Assembly (NCBI GenBank): GCA_015680685.1
Contig: MNCI01037581.1
Span: 62,970 to 126,969, forward strand
Source: Gnetum montanum
Taxonomy: Eukaryota; Streptophyta; Gnetopsida; Gnetales; Gnetaceae
Direction of reading: 5' to 3'
Length of the DNA: 64,000 nucleotides
Below the pieces are notes generated by a model that was given only the letters and a program-made list of their open reading frames with translations, was not told where the DNA came from and searched no databases. The stretch's first letter is position 1; every line of letters begins with the position of its first letter. Both the position numbers and the translations under genes were made by a program. Shown here one piece after another: positions 24,732 through 35,673 of this stretch.

Positions 24732-24830
24732 TAAAAATCAAAAATTTTCAATGATGACATTGCATCTGTGATGTATTAGGNTAAAAATCAAAAATTTTCA
24801 ATGATGACATTGCATCTGTGATGTATTAGG
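24732..24830. other. uncollapsed contig overlap at a single N
   Basis: The 49 bases at 24732-24780 are repeated exactly at 24782-24830 with one N between (24781). C3 has this sequence once (about 51845). This is an assembly artefact, not a tandem repeat. Confidence 0.95.
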
Positions 24831-25148
24831 TCCTGTGATGTCATTGATATAAAATTCTATATATATGTGCAAGGAGTTAGAAAAACTTTCATTCTTCTCG
24901 TTTCTAGTAAGAAGAGTTCATGTTTTTTTTCTAACCCTTTGGCAACCAAACTTCCAAACATCATACCTCTTTCACTGAAGCTCCAATTTTCATAATTCTT
25001 GAACCTTTTTAAATCTTTTTGATCATAGAGTAACCAAGATAGCCATGGGAATGAGTATTGCACATAGAAGAATCAATTTGAGCCAAATTTCTCTAATTCT
25101 AGGAAGAGAATATTAAAGTTAAGAATAAGAATTATCAACTAAAATCTT

Positions 25149-25149
25149 N
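25149..25149. other. single-N join with likely missing bases
   Basis: C1 reads aaaatctt-N-aggccata. C3 has about 91 extra bases between the same flanks (52212-52302). Either C1 lost them or the join hides a small gap. Confidence 0.75.
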
Positions 25150-25344
25150 AGGCCATAAAAAGCAAAGATACAACTATTAAGGGTTTCTTTTTGATATTTT
25201 TCTAACTTTTCAATAATACTAAATGCTATAACAAATAATAAGGATAAACTTATGATCAATTTCCATAACTGGAAAAGGATTATGAACAATTGCAAATATA
25301 TTTAAAGCCTTGGATATGCTCAAATAAATATTTGATGATTACAG

Positions 25345-27760
25345 ATGACTCCTAATAGACCCGTAGTAGAAGGACCATCATAGCATGGAAGTAAAATACC
25401 AAGGGGTCAAGGCAAAGAACAAGCTAAGAAACAAACTTCAAAAGCAGAGTAGAAGGCCTAATCCTTCAACATCTATCAACAAATACTTGCCACTAAACAA
25501 TCTGCTTAGGTAGAGGCTAAAGCACCACTAGCTCTAGAATAAGGAAAACACCTCATGCTATTAGCTAAATGTATCTAGATATTCCAAGAAAAATCAATTA
25601 TGTCTATAGTGATTGTGGAACTAAATTTCAAATCGTTCATGAACTTTTCACCTAAGAATGTCCAAACATAACTCCAAGCCTCTCCTTTGTGGCCAATTCT
25701 ATCCTGTAATGGTGAATGGTACTTAGGAGAAGTCTACTAGTTTTGTGAAAATAAATAAGATGATGCCACTATATAAATAGAAGGGTTCTTTGTGCCTTAT
25801 TTAGTGGAAGCTATTGTGAAGGTACTCAACATTCCCAATGTTGGAGCAAATATTGCACAGATCTCTACCAGATCTAACACTAAGGCAAAGAAGTTATGGC
25901 TACAAAGAGCATATGACAAAGAAGATAAGAAATGCATTGAATTATGTACTAAGAAAAAGATATAATTTAAGATATGAACTTACCACATCTTTCCCACAAA
26001 AAGATTAAATAGAATCTCCATCTATGCTACAAGAGGAAGTACCATCCTTATAGGAAAATTCAATGCAAATCTGGCTCATTTAGTACTCTTCAAAACTTAA
26101 AGAAGGTTTGAAGAAAAGATGTCAAGGAAATTCACATTGTGATTCTCTTGCTTTATCAAAAGATTGTGCAAGTAAGGTGAAATTTTGGGGTATACAAATG
26201 ATGTCTTATGTAATGTCCAAAATGCATCATATGTTGAGATGTCCAAGCTAGTGTCATCAAAGAAAGATTAGCTTGAGAAGCCAGTAGGCACTGACAAAGT
26301 AGTAGGTTCAACACCTGTAGGTAATATTCTAGCAATAGGACAAGAACAAGTAGGACCTAGTGGATCAATGCAAGCTAGTTATGGACCTAGATAGAGTGCT
26401 CCACTAGCACAATAGGACTAAAAACCTTTTATGAGCCACTTGTAGCAAAATGTAGAAACCATTAGTTGGGGAATGAGGAAAGGTTCCACATTATATAGAG
26501 TAAGCAATAACTACATAAGGCCTACTATATTAATAGGACCCACTGGTGGTTATGTTTCCTTACACATAGTAGAGGATGAAGATTTGGTACAATAAATTTC
26601 TAGGAACACTGCATCTTTCCAAGTTATACTAGAAACTAAAGAAGAAGCCATAGTTGTGGTGATGCAACACCAAGATGTAGTAGGATTAGTAGAGGTGATC
26701 ACAAATCACATTAAATAATCATTTAATGTTTCCATTGTGCCACTAGTAGACATCACCAAAGCTAAATATGTTGAAATGATAGCTAGAACATCCATGACCC
26801 TAGTAGAACATAAAGATATCTTGGATTGATTGTTGCAAAGAGGTGAAGTTATGCAAAATGTCTCTAATATTTTCAGAAATACCCTTATAGTTCATTTAGA
26901 TCTAATTTGAAAAAATGATAACTATTCATGGCCAAAATAAGAGCTGAACATGTGGAAAATGAAGTGTAAAGGTTGCAAGCTAAATTAGCAACATTGAAAT
27001 CGGAAAGAAGAGACCCTACCTAGTATGTAGTGCTAGACTAGGTGGAAAAATTTAGAACTGAGTAGGTAACTTAGCTTATAGCTAGAAATATCTAAGTAGA
27101 GATGGAGAAAGAAAAATAAATATGGAATGCATCTATTGTTGAAGCCCAAACTTATGCACATGCTAAGGTCATAACCACCCTAGAGGAGAAAAACAAAGTA
27201 ATTTTTCCTAAGAACACAAGGTTGATAGACATAGAGAGTCAAAAAGATTGTTCTCAAAGAAAGTGTCCATTAGTTAAGACAACAATTTATTAGAGTCAAC
27301 AAAGATATGAGAAAATTGGCCAAAGAGAACAAAACCCTATCAATGAAAGAAGTCTGCACTATCCATTAAAAATCAACAATCAAAATCAGCATGTGGAAAA
27401 ATGATGCCAAGAAACATGAAAGGCTCAAGGAACACTTCAAAGACTAGGTGGACATGTATTAATAAATCAATGAAAAAGAAATCTAGATGGCTAAAGCCAA
27501 AATTAGTTCCATCACTACATGAACATCTTATTGGTAGCCAATCTTGGATAGCCTCGTCCATGTCCACCAAGTTGAAGTGAAAAATAAGAACCTACAAATT
27601 AAGAACATGACAAAGTACGTGGGCCTAGCAAACCTTTAGTATGCTAATTTGGCCATGTTAACAGTAGGTAGACCAAGAAATGAACTAGAGTAGCAAGTGA
27701 TCATAGTATACACCATGTACAATAAAGGGTTTGCAGATAGGAAAGATGCATGATGAGCCA
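25345..27760 (+). pseudogene. accessory ORF downstream of integrase, C1
   Basis: Reading from ATG 25345 gives a long but stop-riddled frame of roughly 800 codons: a basic start (MTPNRPVVEGPS, then KIPRGQGKEQAKK, resembling a nuclear localisation signal), a central region with WPILSCNGEWYLGE, then VPYLVEAIVKVLNIP and KKLWLQRAYDKEDKKCIELC, IFPTKRLNRIS, and a C-terminal part rich in Glu/Lys/Leu that looks coiled-coil (ENEVQRLQAKLATLKSER). C3 carries the same ORF at 52486-54640. I do not recognise a family. Plant Tat and related elements often carry an extra ORF here; whether this is one of those is inference. Confidence 0.6.
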
Positions 27761-27858
27761 GCCAAAGTTTGGTGTTGAATCACCTTAATAATTAACTTTG
27801 CTATAAAATTGTTACCTTATCCATGACTAACCCACAACTCATATCCATGGAGGAACGA

Positions 27859-28630
27859 ATTTAAAATAAAAAAATTCATCAAGACAAATAATAATTAATT
27901 CAATTGAAAACTTCACTCTTTTGACTATCACCCATAAGTAAAATCAACAAAACTTCACCTTAACTTCTAATATTAAGTTCAAAGATGAAAAGAAGTTGAT
28001 TAAAACAAATTGAGTTACATAAATTTATCATAAATATAGAAGATTACAAAGGATATGTCACCTAATATGGGACCATGCTTTGCTATCTCCACAATGCAAC
28101 AACTTCACAACTGTCATATATCAATGGTTATTGATTGTCACAAAGCATCAACAATCTTTCTTGATATTTTTAATACAAAAGAATATTCAATTTATTGTGG
28201 GTTGTCTCTTGAGGTTGTCATCCCCCTAATGCACAATTGAGATTCTTATTTATACTCAAATTGCCTTCTTTGATTATTAATTCAGATCACCTTTCTATGC
28301 AAATTGATATCTTGATTTCTTCTTCAGACCTTTGCTATACCAAAATCCATGTTATCAATCCATATTGTAGCCATTGTGAGGATCGATGTAATCAATATTG
28401 ATCTCCATCACTACTACGATTTCCTATGATACATAAACTTAAAAAAAAACAACTTAATACTTATTAATTTATATTTCCTAAATCAATTATCATTAATAGA
28501 TGAAAATAGTAAAAAAATAAAAATACTAGTTCATAACATTAAAAATGGAAGCAATTCAAGATTTAACACAACCCTTGTGTAGCCTTTGGCTAGTGCCTCA
28601 CCATAAAGGTAGAAATAATAAAAGAAAAAA
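27859..28630. other. unassigned AT-rich sequence
   Basis: After the end of homology with C3 (ccatggaggaa(c/t)g) there is AT-rich sequence with no ORF worth calling and no recognised repeat. Confidence 0.5.
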
Positions 28631-28638
28631 TTAATATA

Positions 28639-28709
28639 TATGCTCTCACCCTCGGCTGAATTTGTTGATGTGGGAGAAGGATGTAAATTCAGCCGATGGT
28701 GAGAGCATA
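28639..28709. repeat. long hairpin: 25-bp arms, 21-bp loop
   Basis: tatgctctcaccctcggctg-aattt at 28639-28663 pairs with 28685-28709, one mismatch in 25; weaker pairing extends about 8 more bases outward. The loop is 21 bases and a T-rich run follows. It might be a foldback transposon end, a MITE remnant or a small-RNA-type hairpin. It lies about 180 bases beyond the nearest candidate Helitron end, so a link to the Helitron is uncertain. Confidence 0.85.
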
Positions 28710-28884
28710 CACTAATTCATGGATTTTTTTTTTTTCAGAAAACCCATCCTTAGGAAAAATAAGGTACAGAACTCTTGTTCTTCATCCAGAAGGCACAAAA
28801 ATTTTGGTTTTTAAATCTTGTTCTTCGTCCAAAAGTCATGAAATTTTTTAGTCAAAGAAATTTTTACTTGTATTCTTATAAGAT

Positions 28885-28896
28885 CCTATCGGCCAA
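28885..28896. repeat. cctatcggccaa, left copy of Helitron-flanking repeat
   Basis: A 12-base word also present at 35269-35280 and (11 bases) 35282-35292, all on the plus strand. It is a direct, not inverted, repeat bracketing the Helitron coding region. Confidence 0.6.
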
Positions 28897-29009
28897 TTTA
28901 TAGATATATATTATAAATATATATAACTAAGCTAGTGATCGCCAGTCGTCTTCTGCTGCAGCGATGATTTAAACATAACAGATAGAAATATTGTAAGACC
29001 ATGGAATGC

Positions 29010-29015
29010 TTTATT
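29010..29015 (-). terminator. possible polyadenylation signal of the Helitron gene
   Basis: The minus strand reads AATAAA about 130 bases downstream of the Rep-helicase stop codon. Position and word fit a polyadenylation signal. Confidence 0.45.
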
Positions 29016-29143
29016 GAATGATCATAAACATGTTGTAATACAGCAGAAATGATCAATGTACAAACTTGCATAATTGAAAATGTATAGTTACAAATGATCT
29101 GACATTCAAAAAGGTAAAAATTAGTTGACAGAAAAGAACGAGA

Positions 29144-32100
29144 TCATTCTTCATTTGATTTAATGCGTTGCTCTTCATCCAATCTACTCTGAAGGTGCGA
29201 AGCCTTAAATATCTTGATATATCTTTCTTTGGAGATCGGAGGGAATATCTTCAAACAGTCAATACTCCTCACTCGAGATAGTGCCACAAATGTAAGACCT
29301 GTTGTTTCTCTGCTACCAACATCTATACACGCTTTCTCCAATGTCATTCCCTGTGACTTATGTATCGTTAAAGCCCATGCTAATCTAAGTGGTACTTGGC
29401 GAGATCCTCCACGTATGATCGGTGGAATGGGTACTTGTCGAGGATGTTCATTATCATATGGTACTCCAATATAGGAGTCAAACTCAACGATGACATACGA
29501 TGGCAACTGTGGAGGTTGACAGTGTGGACTATATATTATTTTCTTAATGACTCCACATGCACCATTAACCAATCCTGCTTCTGGCCATAGATTAACAGTG
29601 AGCATAACCCTTGCATCCTCACAAATGAACACTACTCGGTCCAATTCTCCTTCTGAATCATCCCAAAAATTCACACCATTTGTCCTTCTATCTACTATGC
29701 ACCGTGCAACTGGCTTCTGCATTTTGAGCAATATTTTTTCATTATGCATATGCACTTTATCCTTCGTATCAAACAAATGCACAGAATCCTCAAATCCATC
29801 TCGCCCATCCGATGTTGATGGAAGTTGCATTCTCAGGCTCAAAAATTCATAATCCTCATCACTCATCTTTCCTTCTCGTACATTCATCAAAACTTCTCTA
29901 AATCTTTGTTGTTGCAAATCATCACCCCTTTGTCGATACACAGCATCCAAGGTTACAAATTTATTGAATGCCAACCACAAATTCTTCACATGCATCTGAG
30001 ATGATAAGTACGGTATAACATCTTTAACAGGTGGAAGCTGTGCAAGATCTCCAATGAGTATCATAGATCTACCACCAAAGTTATCCAAACGATTATCTGG
30101 AAATATTTCCTTAAGCCTTCGGTCAATGCTGCTAAGCAATTTGCCACCTATGAAACTCATTTCATCTATAATAATATACTTCAAGTATTTGTATTTATTT
30201 TGCAATGATGACAAAGTTGATGCAGCCAATGGTTTGTATTCTCCGATTCCAATCTTCAACGCAGAATGTACTGTAGTTGCATTAATATTATATGCTGCAG
30301 CACCAGTAGGGGCGAGCACCAATAAGCTATTCTTTCCAGATGAGCAAGTTCGACTGAATTCTTTACGAATCGTATCAATGAGATACGATTTTCCTGTGCC
30401 TGTTGTACCTTGAATAATCATCAACAGAGGAGAAATTTCATCCATTTCGAATTGTTGCATATATAGATGGCCAGTGATAATCTTGTAGCATTTCTTCTGT
30501 TGAACTCCTAGAGAAGATATGTCCACCTGATTGTCGTTATTTCCTGAATGTGTTATTATACCATGTGATCTATGACCATGGACAAAAGATGTAGCAATCT
30601 TTGCAACATCTTCTCCTGGATAGCTGGCTGACCATTCATTCTGTCTATCTCGATCTCTTAATCCAAGCATTTCAAGTTCACTTCGTTGAAAATGAGCTGA
30701 TGCAAGCAGATGTCGATTTAGTACTTCAAAATCATATTCAACACCATCCTGTCTTTCCGGAATAATATCTGTATACTGCCTCTCTTCCTCGCAAGCACGT
30801 TCAAACTCTTCATCGAATGTCTCCTGTTCCAATTCATAGATGTGTCGAACCGAAATCCATCTTCGTTCAATTTCTTCGTCATTTCTTCCCAAATCATGTT
30901 TGACATCTCTAAAAGGATAGTGTAGTAGTAGCTGTGCCCAACAGTAATCTATCCATTTCTCCTCTCCTACTCTTGGAGCTACTCTAAATTTTGGAAATGT
31001 CCTTACAACAACTGGTTGTTGTCGAGGCTTCCACACTGGTAGCTCTCTCTTCTTTGAGATAAAGGTAAAATATTTCGTAGCATTCAACAATGAAACTCCT
31101 TCCATTTCTAGTGGTCTCTTTTGATATGCATTGATAAGGGTTGTATATGGTTCTGGTTCCTCATCTCCATCTACATCTGGTACAACTCTTTTATACATAT
31201 CTCTAGACACATTTATAGTATCAAATTGTCGACTGCATTCAACTAATGGAAGTTCATATAGCATATGACAAACCTCCATGGCACCTATGTCTCTATCAGC
31301 TGCAGCATCCATCATCAGTCTTTTGTATGCAGTCAATGCATTTTCTTCAAGGTTTCGAGATTCAGCAATACGAAGTAATAAATCATGAAAGCATCTTGAC
31401 TTCTTTTCAGATTTTGCTGCATATTTTGCAATATATTTAATAACAACATATTTGTCAAGGACCGGTTGAAAGTCTGTGTTTGCTCTCCATGTTTGAAGGA
31501 TCATTCTATTATGAACATTCAACCTTGGATCATTTCTACATGGTTCATATGTAACATGATTTTTGTTTTCTGGATCTTGAAAGAGATCTGATTGAGCTCG
31601 CAATGGCCATGGAACATTATACCTAAGGTATTAAATTAAAGTTATAAAATTATTTTCCTAGATATCATACATTCATGATGCAAATAAGAATATAGGTATT
31701 CAGAGAAATATAATTGTACCTGCAAACTTGCACATGATTTCGGATTCTTAAACATGCTCCTCTCTTACATTGTGTGTGTCGCTGAACTGAATTTAGGAGC
31801 TCATCATAATCAATGTCAAGATCCATAAATTGCAGCTGTTGACTTTGAATTTCGCATGGATGCCTGGGATTATTAACGCGTTGCATCTACAAATGAAAGA
31901 TTTGTATAATTGTTATAATGAATCTTCAAAAAAACATAAACAATTTTCTAACATTTAAAATAAATATGTACAAATTCTAAACAACTTACATGATTGGATA
32001 TTCCATCTTGATTGAATCTACTATTCCATGCATTTGTTATTGCATCAAAAAACTCTCTTGTCTTTCTAACTGCTTCTGGGTCATTCCAATCAAGTTCATC

Positions 32101-33713
32101 TATGTTTGGGGCTCCCTTGATCCAAAGAAAGCCATGGACATGTGGTGATCCCCTATGTTGCCATTCATATCTTGTCCAGTAATCAACCACATCAAATTCT
32201 TGAAATAAAATCATTTCTCGAAATGCCTTATGTCGAAGATGCATAAACTCAGCAACTATATGTGGGTTCTCAATAATATTTTTCATTTTCCACTCTCTTA
32301 TCTCAGAAACATTTTGTGGGGGTTCTGTAGGCATTACCTTATGTAGGTCTGGCCAATAAAGATCTGCTGCACTCAGAGTAAAAAAAACAGTTGGTGCACC
32401 CAACTCATTTATCAAATCAAACAACTGCGCTTTGCATTTTCTCCAGTACGAAGGCGTTCCTCGTATCGTTGTTCCAAATCTCATCAAATTATCAACAAAA
32501 TTATCTGATGGTGCATTTTGAAGTCCTTCACGTAATTCTTGGATTGTCAAAGGTGCTTCTGTAATATTTTTTTTGAAGAATACTGATGTTGATTTCAGTG
32601 CACGATGTCTCGTTATCATGTTATAAATGTGATACCTGAAAAAAATGAAAATAAAATTCCTATGTAATTAGTGCATAAGATGTCAAAAACATGAATGCTA
32701 TTTAGCAATGTAAATGTAACTAATTTATGATACCTGAATCTTTTATGACGTCCAAATCTGCCATCCCTATATCGAAGTAGATGTCTAGCATATTCATGTA
32801 ACATGACATCCTTGGACCTTCTTGCAAGGAAGTCACATTTTCCACGTGGAAACAACGTTGGAAATGACATTGGAAGCATTCCAACTGTGTTGAACTCATT
32901 GATGGGTGACTCTGAAAGTGTTGGCCATTGCGCATAATCTGAACTTACAACAGTTGGATTTTCTAACCAAGCTCTTACCAGATCAAGTTCTTTCCCTAGA
33001 AGAACTGGACGTGATGCTACTGATGATGTGTGTCTAATAATATTTTCCTCCTTTAAATCAACCAAAGGACCATCAAACTGTAATCTCATCTCACCATCCT
33101 CCTCAGACAACCTAATATAACGAATCCTTTCAAAAACATTAACATCTCCTATATCACTAACATCATCCAAAGCATGCTCGTCTTTTTCTACATCCTGATA
33201 GAATGAATCATTCTGTTTCTTATACAATAAGGCAGCATACACACGCTTTTTATTTACAACAAAGTTATAGGTTGTTCCAATTTGATCAATCTGTCTTATT
33301 ATTAGCATTGGAATTTCATGAATCCTCAAAGGTAGCCTAGTTACTATTTCAGATACATCTTGCATAAAACTGATGGTATGTCCTTTATATTGTAATTGAC
33401 CTCCAATAGCATGCGTAACTTGTAAAATAGGATTAATTCGTGATATAAGCATTTCTTCAACTTCTGATAGTTCTGATAAGATTATTGGCTGGGGTTCTAG
33501 ATCCATATCATTATCAACAGAGAAATGCTTAATATCATCACCATCGTGATTCAAGATCCCCATTACCTTTTCATTTGCACACCTTGCACACGTTGGACCA
33601 AATCTTTGTACAGGTTTCATTAACATACTCAAAAAACTTTGATTGCAAATACCACATGATCGGGGAACACTAAAATTATCAACCTCGCTTGAAAATCTTG
33701 TTATTGCATGCAT
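29144..33713 (-). CDS. Helitron Rep-helicase, four exons, intact frame
   Basis: Exons 33713-32734, 32635-31990, 31886-31720 and 31622-29144, joined by three GT-AG introns of 98, 103 and 97 bases, give 4272 bases: 1423 codons plus stop. The join phases agree (AG|G, CAT|ATG, AG|G). N-terminus: two CxxC pairs (CGIC, CARC) and a DUF6570-like block around residues 85-130. The Rep nuclease has EWQHRGSPHVHGFLW (HUH motif HVH near 492-494) and the two-tyrosine motif KYIAKYAAK (Tyr near 661 and 665). The PIF1-type helicase has Walker A GTTGTGKS near 1003-1010, IIIDEMS near 1082, LIGDLAQLPP, and IHKSQGMTLEKA with ALSRVRS at the end. It nicks, unwinds and transfers a DNA strand. Every motif is intact. 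The start could lie upstream (see the RG-rich frame). Confidence 0.92.
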
Positions 33714-33752
33714 GATTTTTGTATTTGACTTATGAAGATTTGGATAAGATAC

Positions 33753-34772
33753 CTAATTGTTCGTATGTTCAGAAGATATTTGTTGATGTTCCATTCGCAA
33801 TCTTGGTTGACCTTGTTCCTGACCAAGTCTTGCAACTAAATCTAACATTTCTGCCACTTCTGGTTGTCTTTTTCATTGTCTAAAATGTTCTTGTCTTTCA
33901 CGCCCTTGTGCACGTCTTTGTTCTATAACTAATTCATCTTCAACCATCAAATCACCATGACCTCGTCCATGACCACGACCACGTCCATGACCACGTCCTG
34001 TGTCTGAAATAACTTCTTGATGCAATCGAGGCTGATGAACATTTTCATCAGTAGGAATGACTGCTAAGTGATTTTCATGTTCATCTATGCGTTGTCGTCC
34101 TTGTTCATCTTCAACCATCAAATCACCATGACCTCGTCCACGACCACGACCACGTCCACGACCACGTCCTATATCTGAAATAACTTCTTGATGCAATCGA
34201 GGCTGATGAACATTTTCATCAGTAGGAATGACTGCTAAGTGATTTTCATGTTCATCTATGCGTTGTCGTCCTTGTTCATCTTCAACCATCAAATCACCAT
34301 GACCTCGTCCACGACCACGACCACGTCCACGACCACGTCCTATATCTGAAATAACTTCTTGATGCAATCGAGGCTGATGAACATTTTCATCAGTAGGAAT
34401 GACTGCTAAGTGATTTTCATGTTCATCTATGCGTTGTCGTCCTTGTCCACGTCCACGTCCACGACCTCTTCCTCGTCCTTGTCTATGATCTCTTCGATTC
34501 TGTGAAATATTATTATACAAAGTGACTTAATATGTTTACCTTTATTAAATCAAATAGTTAATGAATTTCATCTAAAACAAAAATAAAATTTCATCTACAA
34601 ACCTCACTTCCTTCCACCTGTTGTTGCTGCATTTCTGCTTGATGCGTTCTTTGACATAAGCGATGTTGTTCCATTCTTTGCGACTCCAATGGATCTCCCC
34701 GTTCCCGAGCTTCTCTTCTTCGATCTCTGAGATGTTGTTCTCTCGCTCGGTTTAACTCATGCACTCTATCAC
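33753..34772 (-). pseudogene. RG-rich frame upstream of, and in frame with, Rep-helicase
   Basis: Probable exons 34772-34603 and 34499 onward, with a GT-AG intron at 34500-34602 joining phase 0 (GSE to NRRDH). Exon one is Arg/Glu/Gln-rich (HLRDRRREARERGDP). Exon two holds RGRGRG tracts and a 57-residue repeat (171 bp) with the acidic-polar block RQRIDEHENHLAVIP. The same frame continues to the Rep start at 33713, interrupted only by TGA at 33873-33875 and TAG at 33753-33755. It may be an N-terminal nucleic-acid-binding arm of the Helitron protein, recently broken, or a separate small protein. Confidence 0.6.
33933..34445. repeat. 171-bp in-frame tandem repeat (three copies)
   Basis: The word ttcatcttcaaccatc starts at 33933, 34104 and 34275, exactly 171 bases apart (57 codons). 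The two copies nearer 34445 look almost identical; the copy nearest 33933 differs in a few codons (catgaccacg for cacgaccacg, gtgtctg for atatctg). A whole-codon period preserves the frame. Confidence 0.95.
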
Positions 34773-34993
34773 CTGCAGGATCTATATTTACAGGAATAAG
34801 AATTCTTATATAGTATTATGGGTTGTATTAAATTTTAAATAAAACCCTAATCCAAAAATAAAAAATTATTTATTTTTTTAAAAAAATGTAATCCTATTCT
34901 GATACGCACGTGGTTCGATCCTGTTTTGATCTGCGCGTGGTTTCAGTCTCTGGCTAGAATGCTGGATCTGCATCTGCACAGAACTTGAGCCTG

Positions 34994-35001
34994 TATTTAT
35001 A
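34994..35001 (-). promoter_or_regulatory. TATA box upstream of the Helitron gene
   Basis: TATAAATA on the minus strand, about 220 bases upstream of the first proposed RG-rich exon. Transcription would start near 34965, leaving a 5' UTR that holds the exon acceptor at 34773. Confidence 0.5.
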
Positions 35002-35031
35002 AGAATGCAAAGGACGTAAACTTTCAAGGTT

Positions 35032-35250
35032 GCGTTACCCCATTGTGCACAAACCTACGTTACCAAAATGACCCGTTCGAATTTTAATTATAAGCGTTAT
35101 TCACAAAGTTGTGTTACCGAAATAGCGTATATGGAATTTTACACGTCAGCATCACACGTCAGCAGCGTTGCGCACAAAATAGTGTTACCGAAATGGGCCT
35201 TGGGAAAGTCAACGTTGGTCAGCGTTACGCACAAAATATTAGCATTACCG
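35032..35250 (-). repeat. four spaced copies of a ~27-bp subterminal motif
   Basis: Plus-strand words gcgttacgcacaaaatatta (35222-35250), gcgttgcgcacaaaatagtg (35165-35190), gcgttattcacaaagttgtg (35094-35119) and a looser gcgttacc...cgttacc (35032-35064), the first three followed by ttaccg (attaccg or gttaccg). Spacing is about 57-71 bases. They lie just inside the 5' end of the Helitron, where transposase or host factors could bind. Confidence 0.7.
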
Positions 35251-35673
35251 ATTTCTCACTGGTAATGGCCTATCGGCCAAACTATCGGCCAAATAATCTT
35301 TTGATTTTAAATCCAAATTGAATTTATGAAAAATAAGTAAGTGTGTCTTTGGTACCTACTTCTCTTTTAAACATTAATTAAAATAAGTAGAGTTATCTTA
35401 GCATGTACTTATCTTTCAAAATAAGTAACAACCCTAAATATAGGTTGGTAGGATTCAATTTTCTACTTTGCTCATTCGAGTTTGTTTAGATATATTTATA
35501 GACAAGATACATTCTTATATATATCATCGTCATCATGCTTCCAAAATAAACCTTTTACTTCCAAAATGAACACAAAGAGTACTAACTTTGTATTTAAGAA
35601 AAAAGAATTATCACTTGAAACCTATATTTATATTATATTATGCTCCCATGTATGTCACTAATGCATTGTCTCT

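Larger units (their letters stand above)
23186..25340 (+). other. noncoding segment between integrase and accessory ORF of C1
   Basis: About 2.1 kb without coding similarity, conserved in C3 (50262-52480) and in part at 59945-60371. The first 300 bases are pyrimidine-rich with tandem attcttatcatttttc words, and aagacatgttacccatg(t/c)ct appears at about 23930. It may be a 3' UTR or a divider carrying signals for the downstream ORF. It contains two single-N assembly joins (24781 and 25149). Confidence 0.6.
7371..27858 (+). mobile_element. composite Ty3/Gypsy element, copy C1
   Basis: Sequence from 7371 to 27858 matches copy C3 (44659-54712) in the same order, apart from a LINE in C1, a 4-kb deletion and a small replacement in C3, and about 290 bp (27490-27780) missing from C3. 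Order: gag-1 remnant, LTR-like promoter block, leader ORF, gag-2, protease, RT-RNase H, integrase, ~2-kb noncoding segment, accessory ORF. RT and protease resemble the Athila/Tat (OTA) branch of Ty3/Gypsy. All frames are broken. The 5' side is cut by element B. No flanking LTR pair with target duplication could be identified, so element ends are unknown. Confidence 0.75.
28885..35292 (-). mobile_element. autonomous Helitron (ends tentative)
   Basis: Contains an apparently spliced Rep-helicase gene, an upstream RG-rich reading frame, a promoter-like region and 5' subterminal repeats. The right end is bracketed because copy C2 sequence, recognisable from C3, starts at about 35291. The word cctatcggccaa occurs at 28885-28896 and at 35269-35280, with ctatcggccaa again at 35282-35292, always in the same orientation, which suggests related termini. 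A canonical TC start and CTRR end with a short hairpin were not established, so the left end is a guess. Helitrons move by rolling-circle replication. Confidence 0.75.

Noticed and set aside
24732-24830. Tandem 49-bp repeat
   Set aside because: Exact copy across a single N and single-copy in C3, so it is an assembly overlap.
29214-30413. Plus-strand frames of 64-119 codons
   Set aside because: Antisense shadows of the Helitron helicase exon.
34971-34973. ATG upstream of the RG-rich exon as Helitron start
   Set aside because: It is only about 20 bases from the TATA box, so it would lie before the expected transcription start; the splice donor needed (GTGCGT) is also weak.
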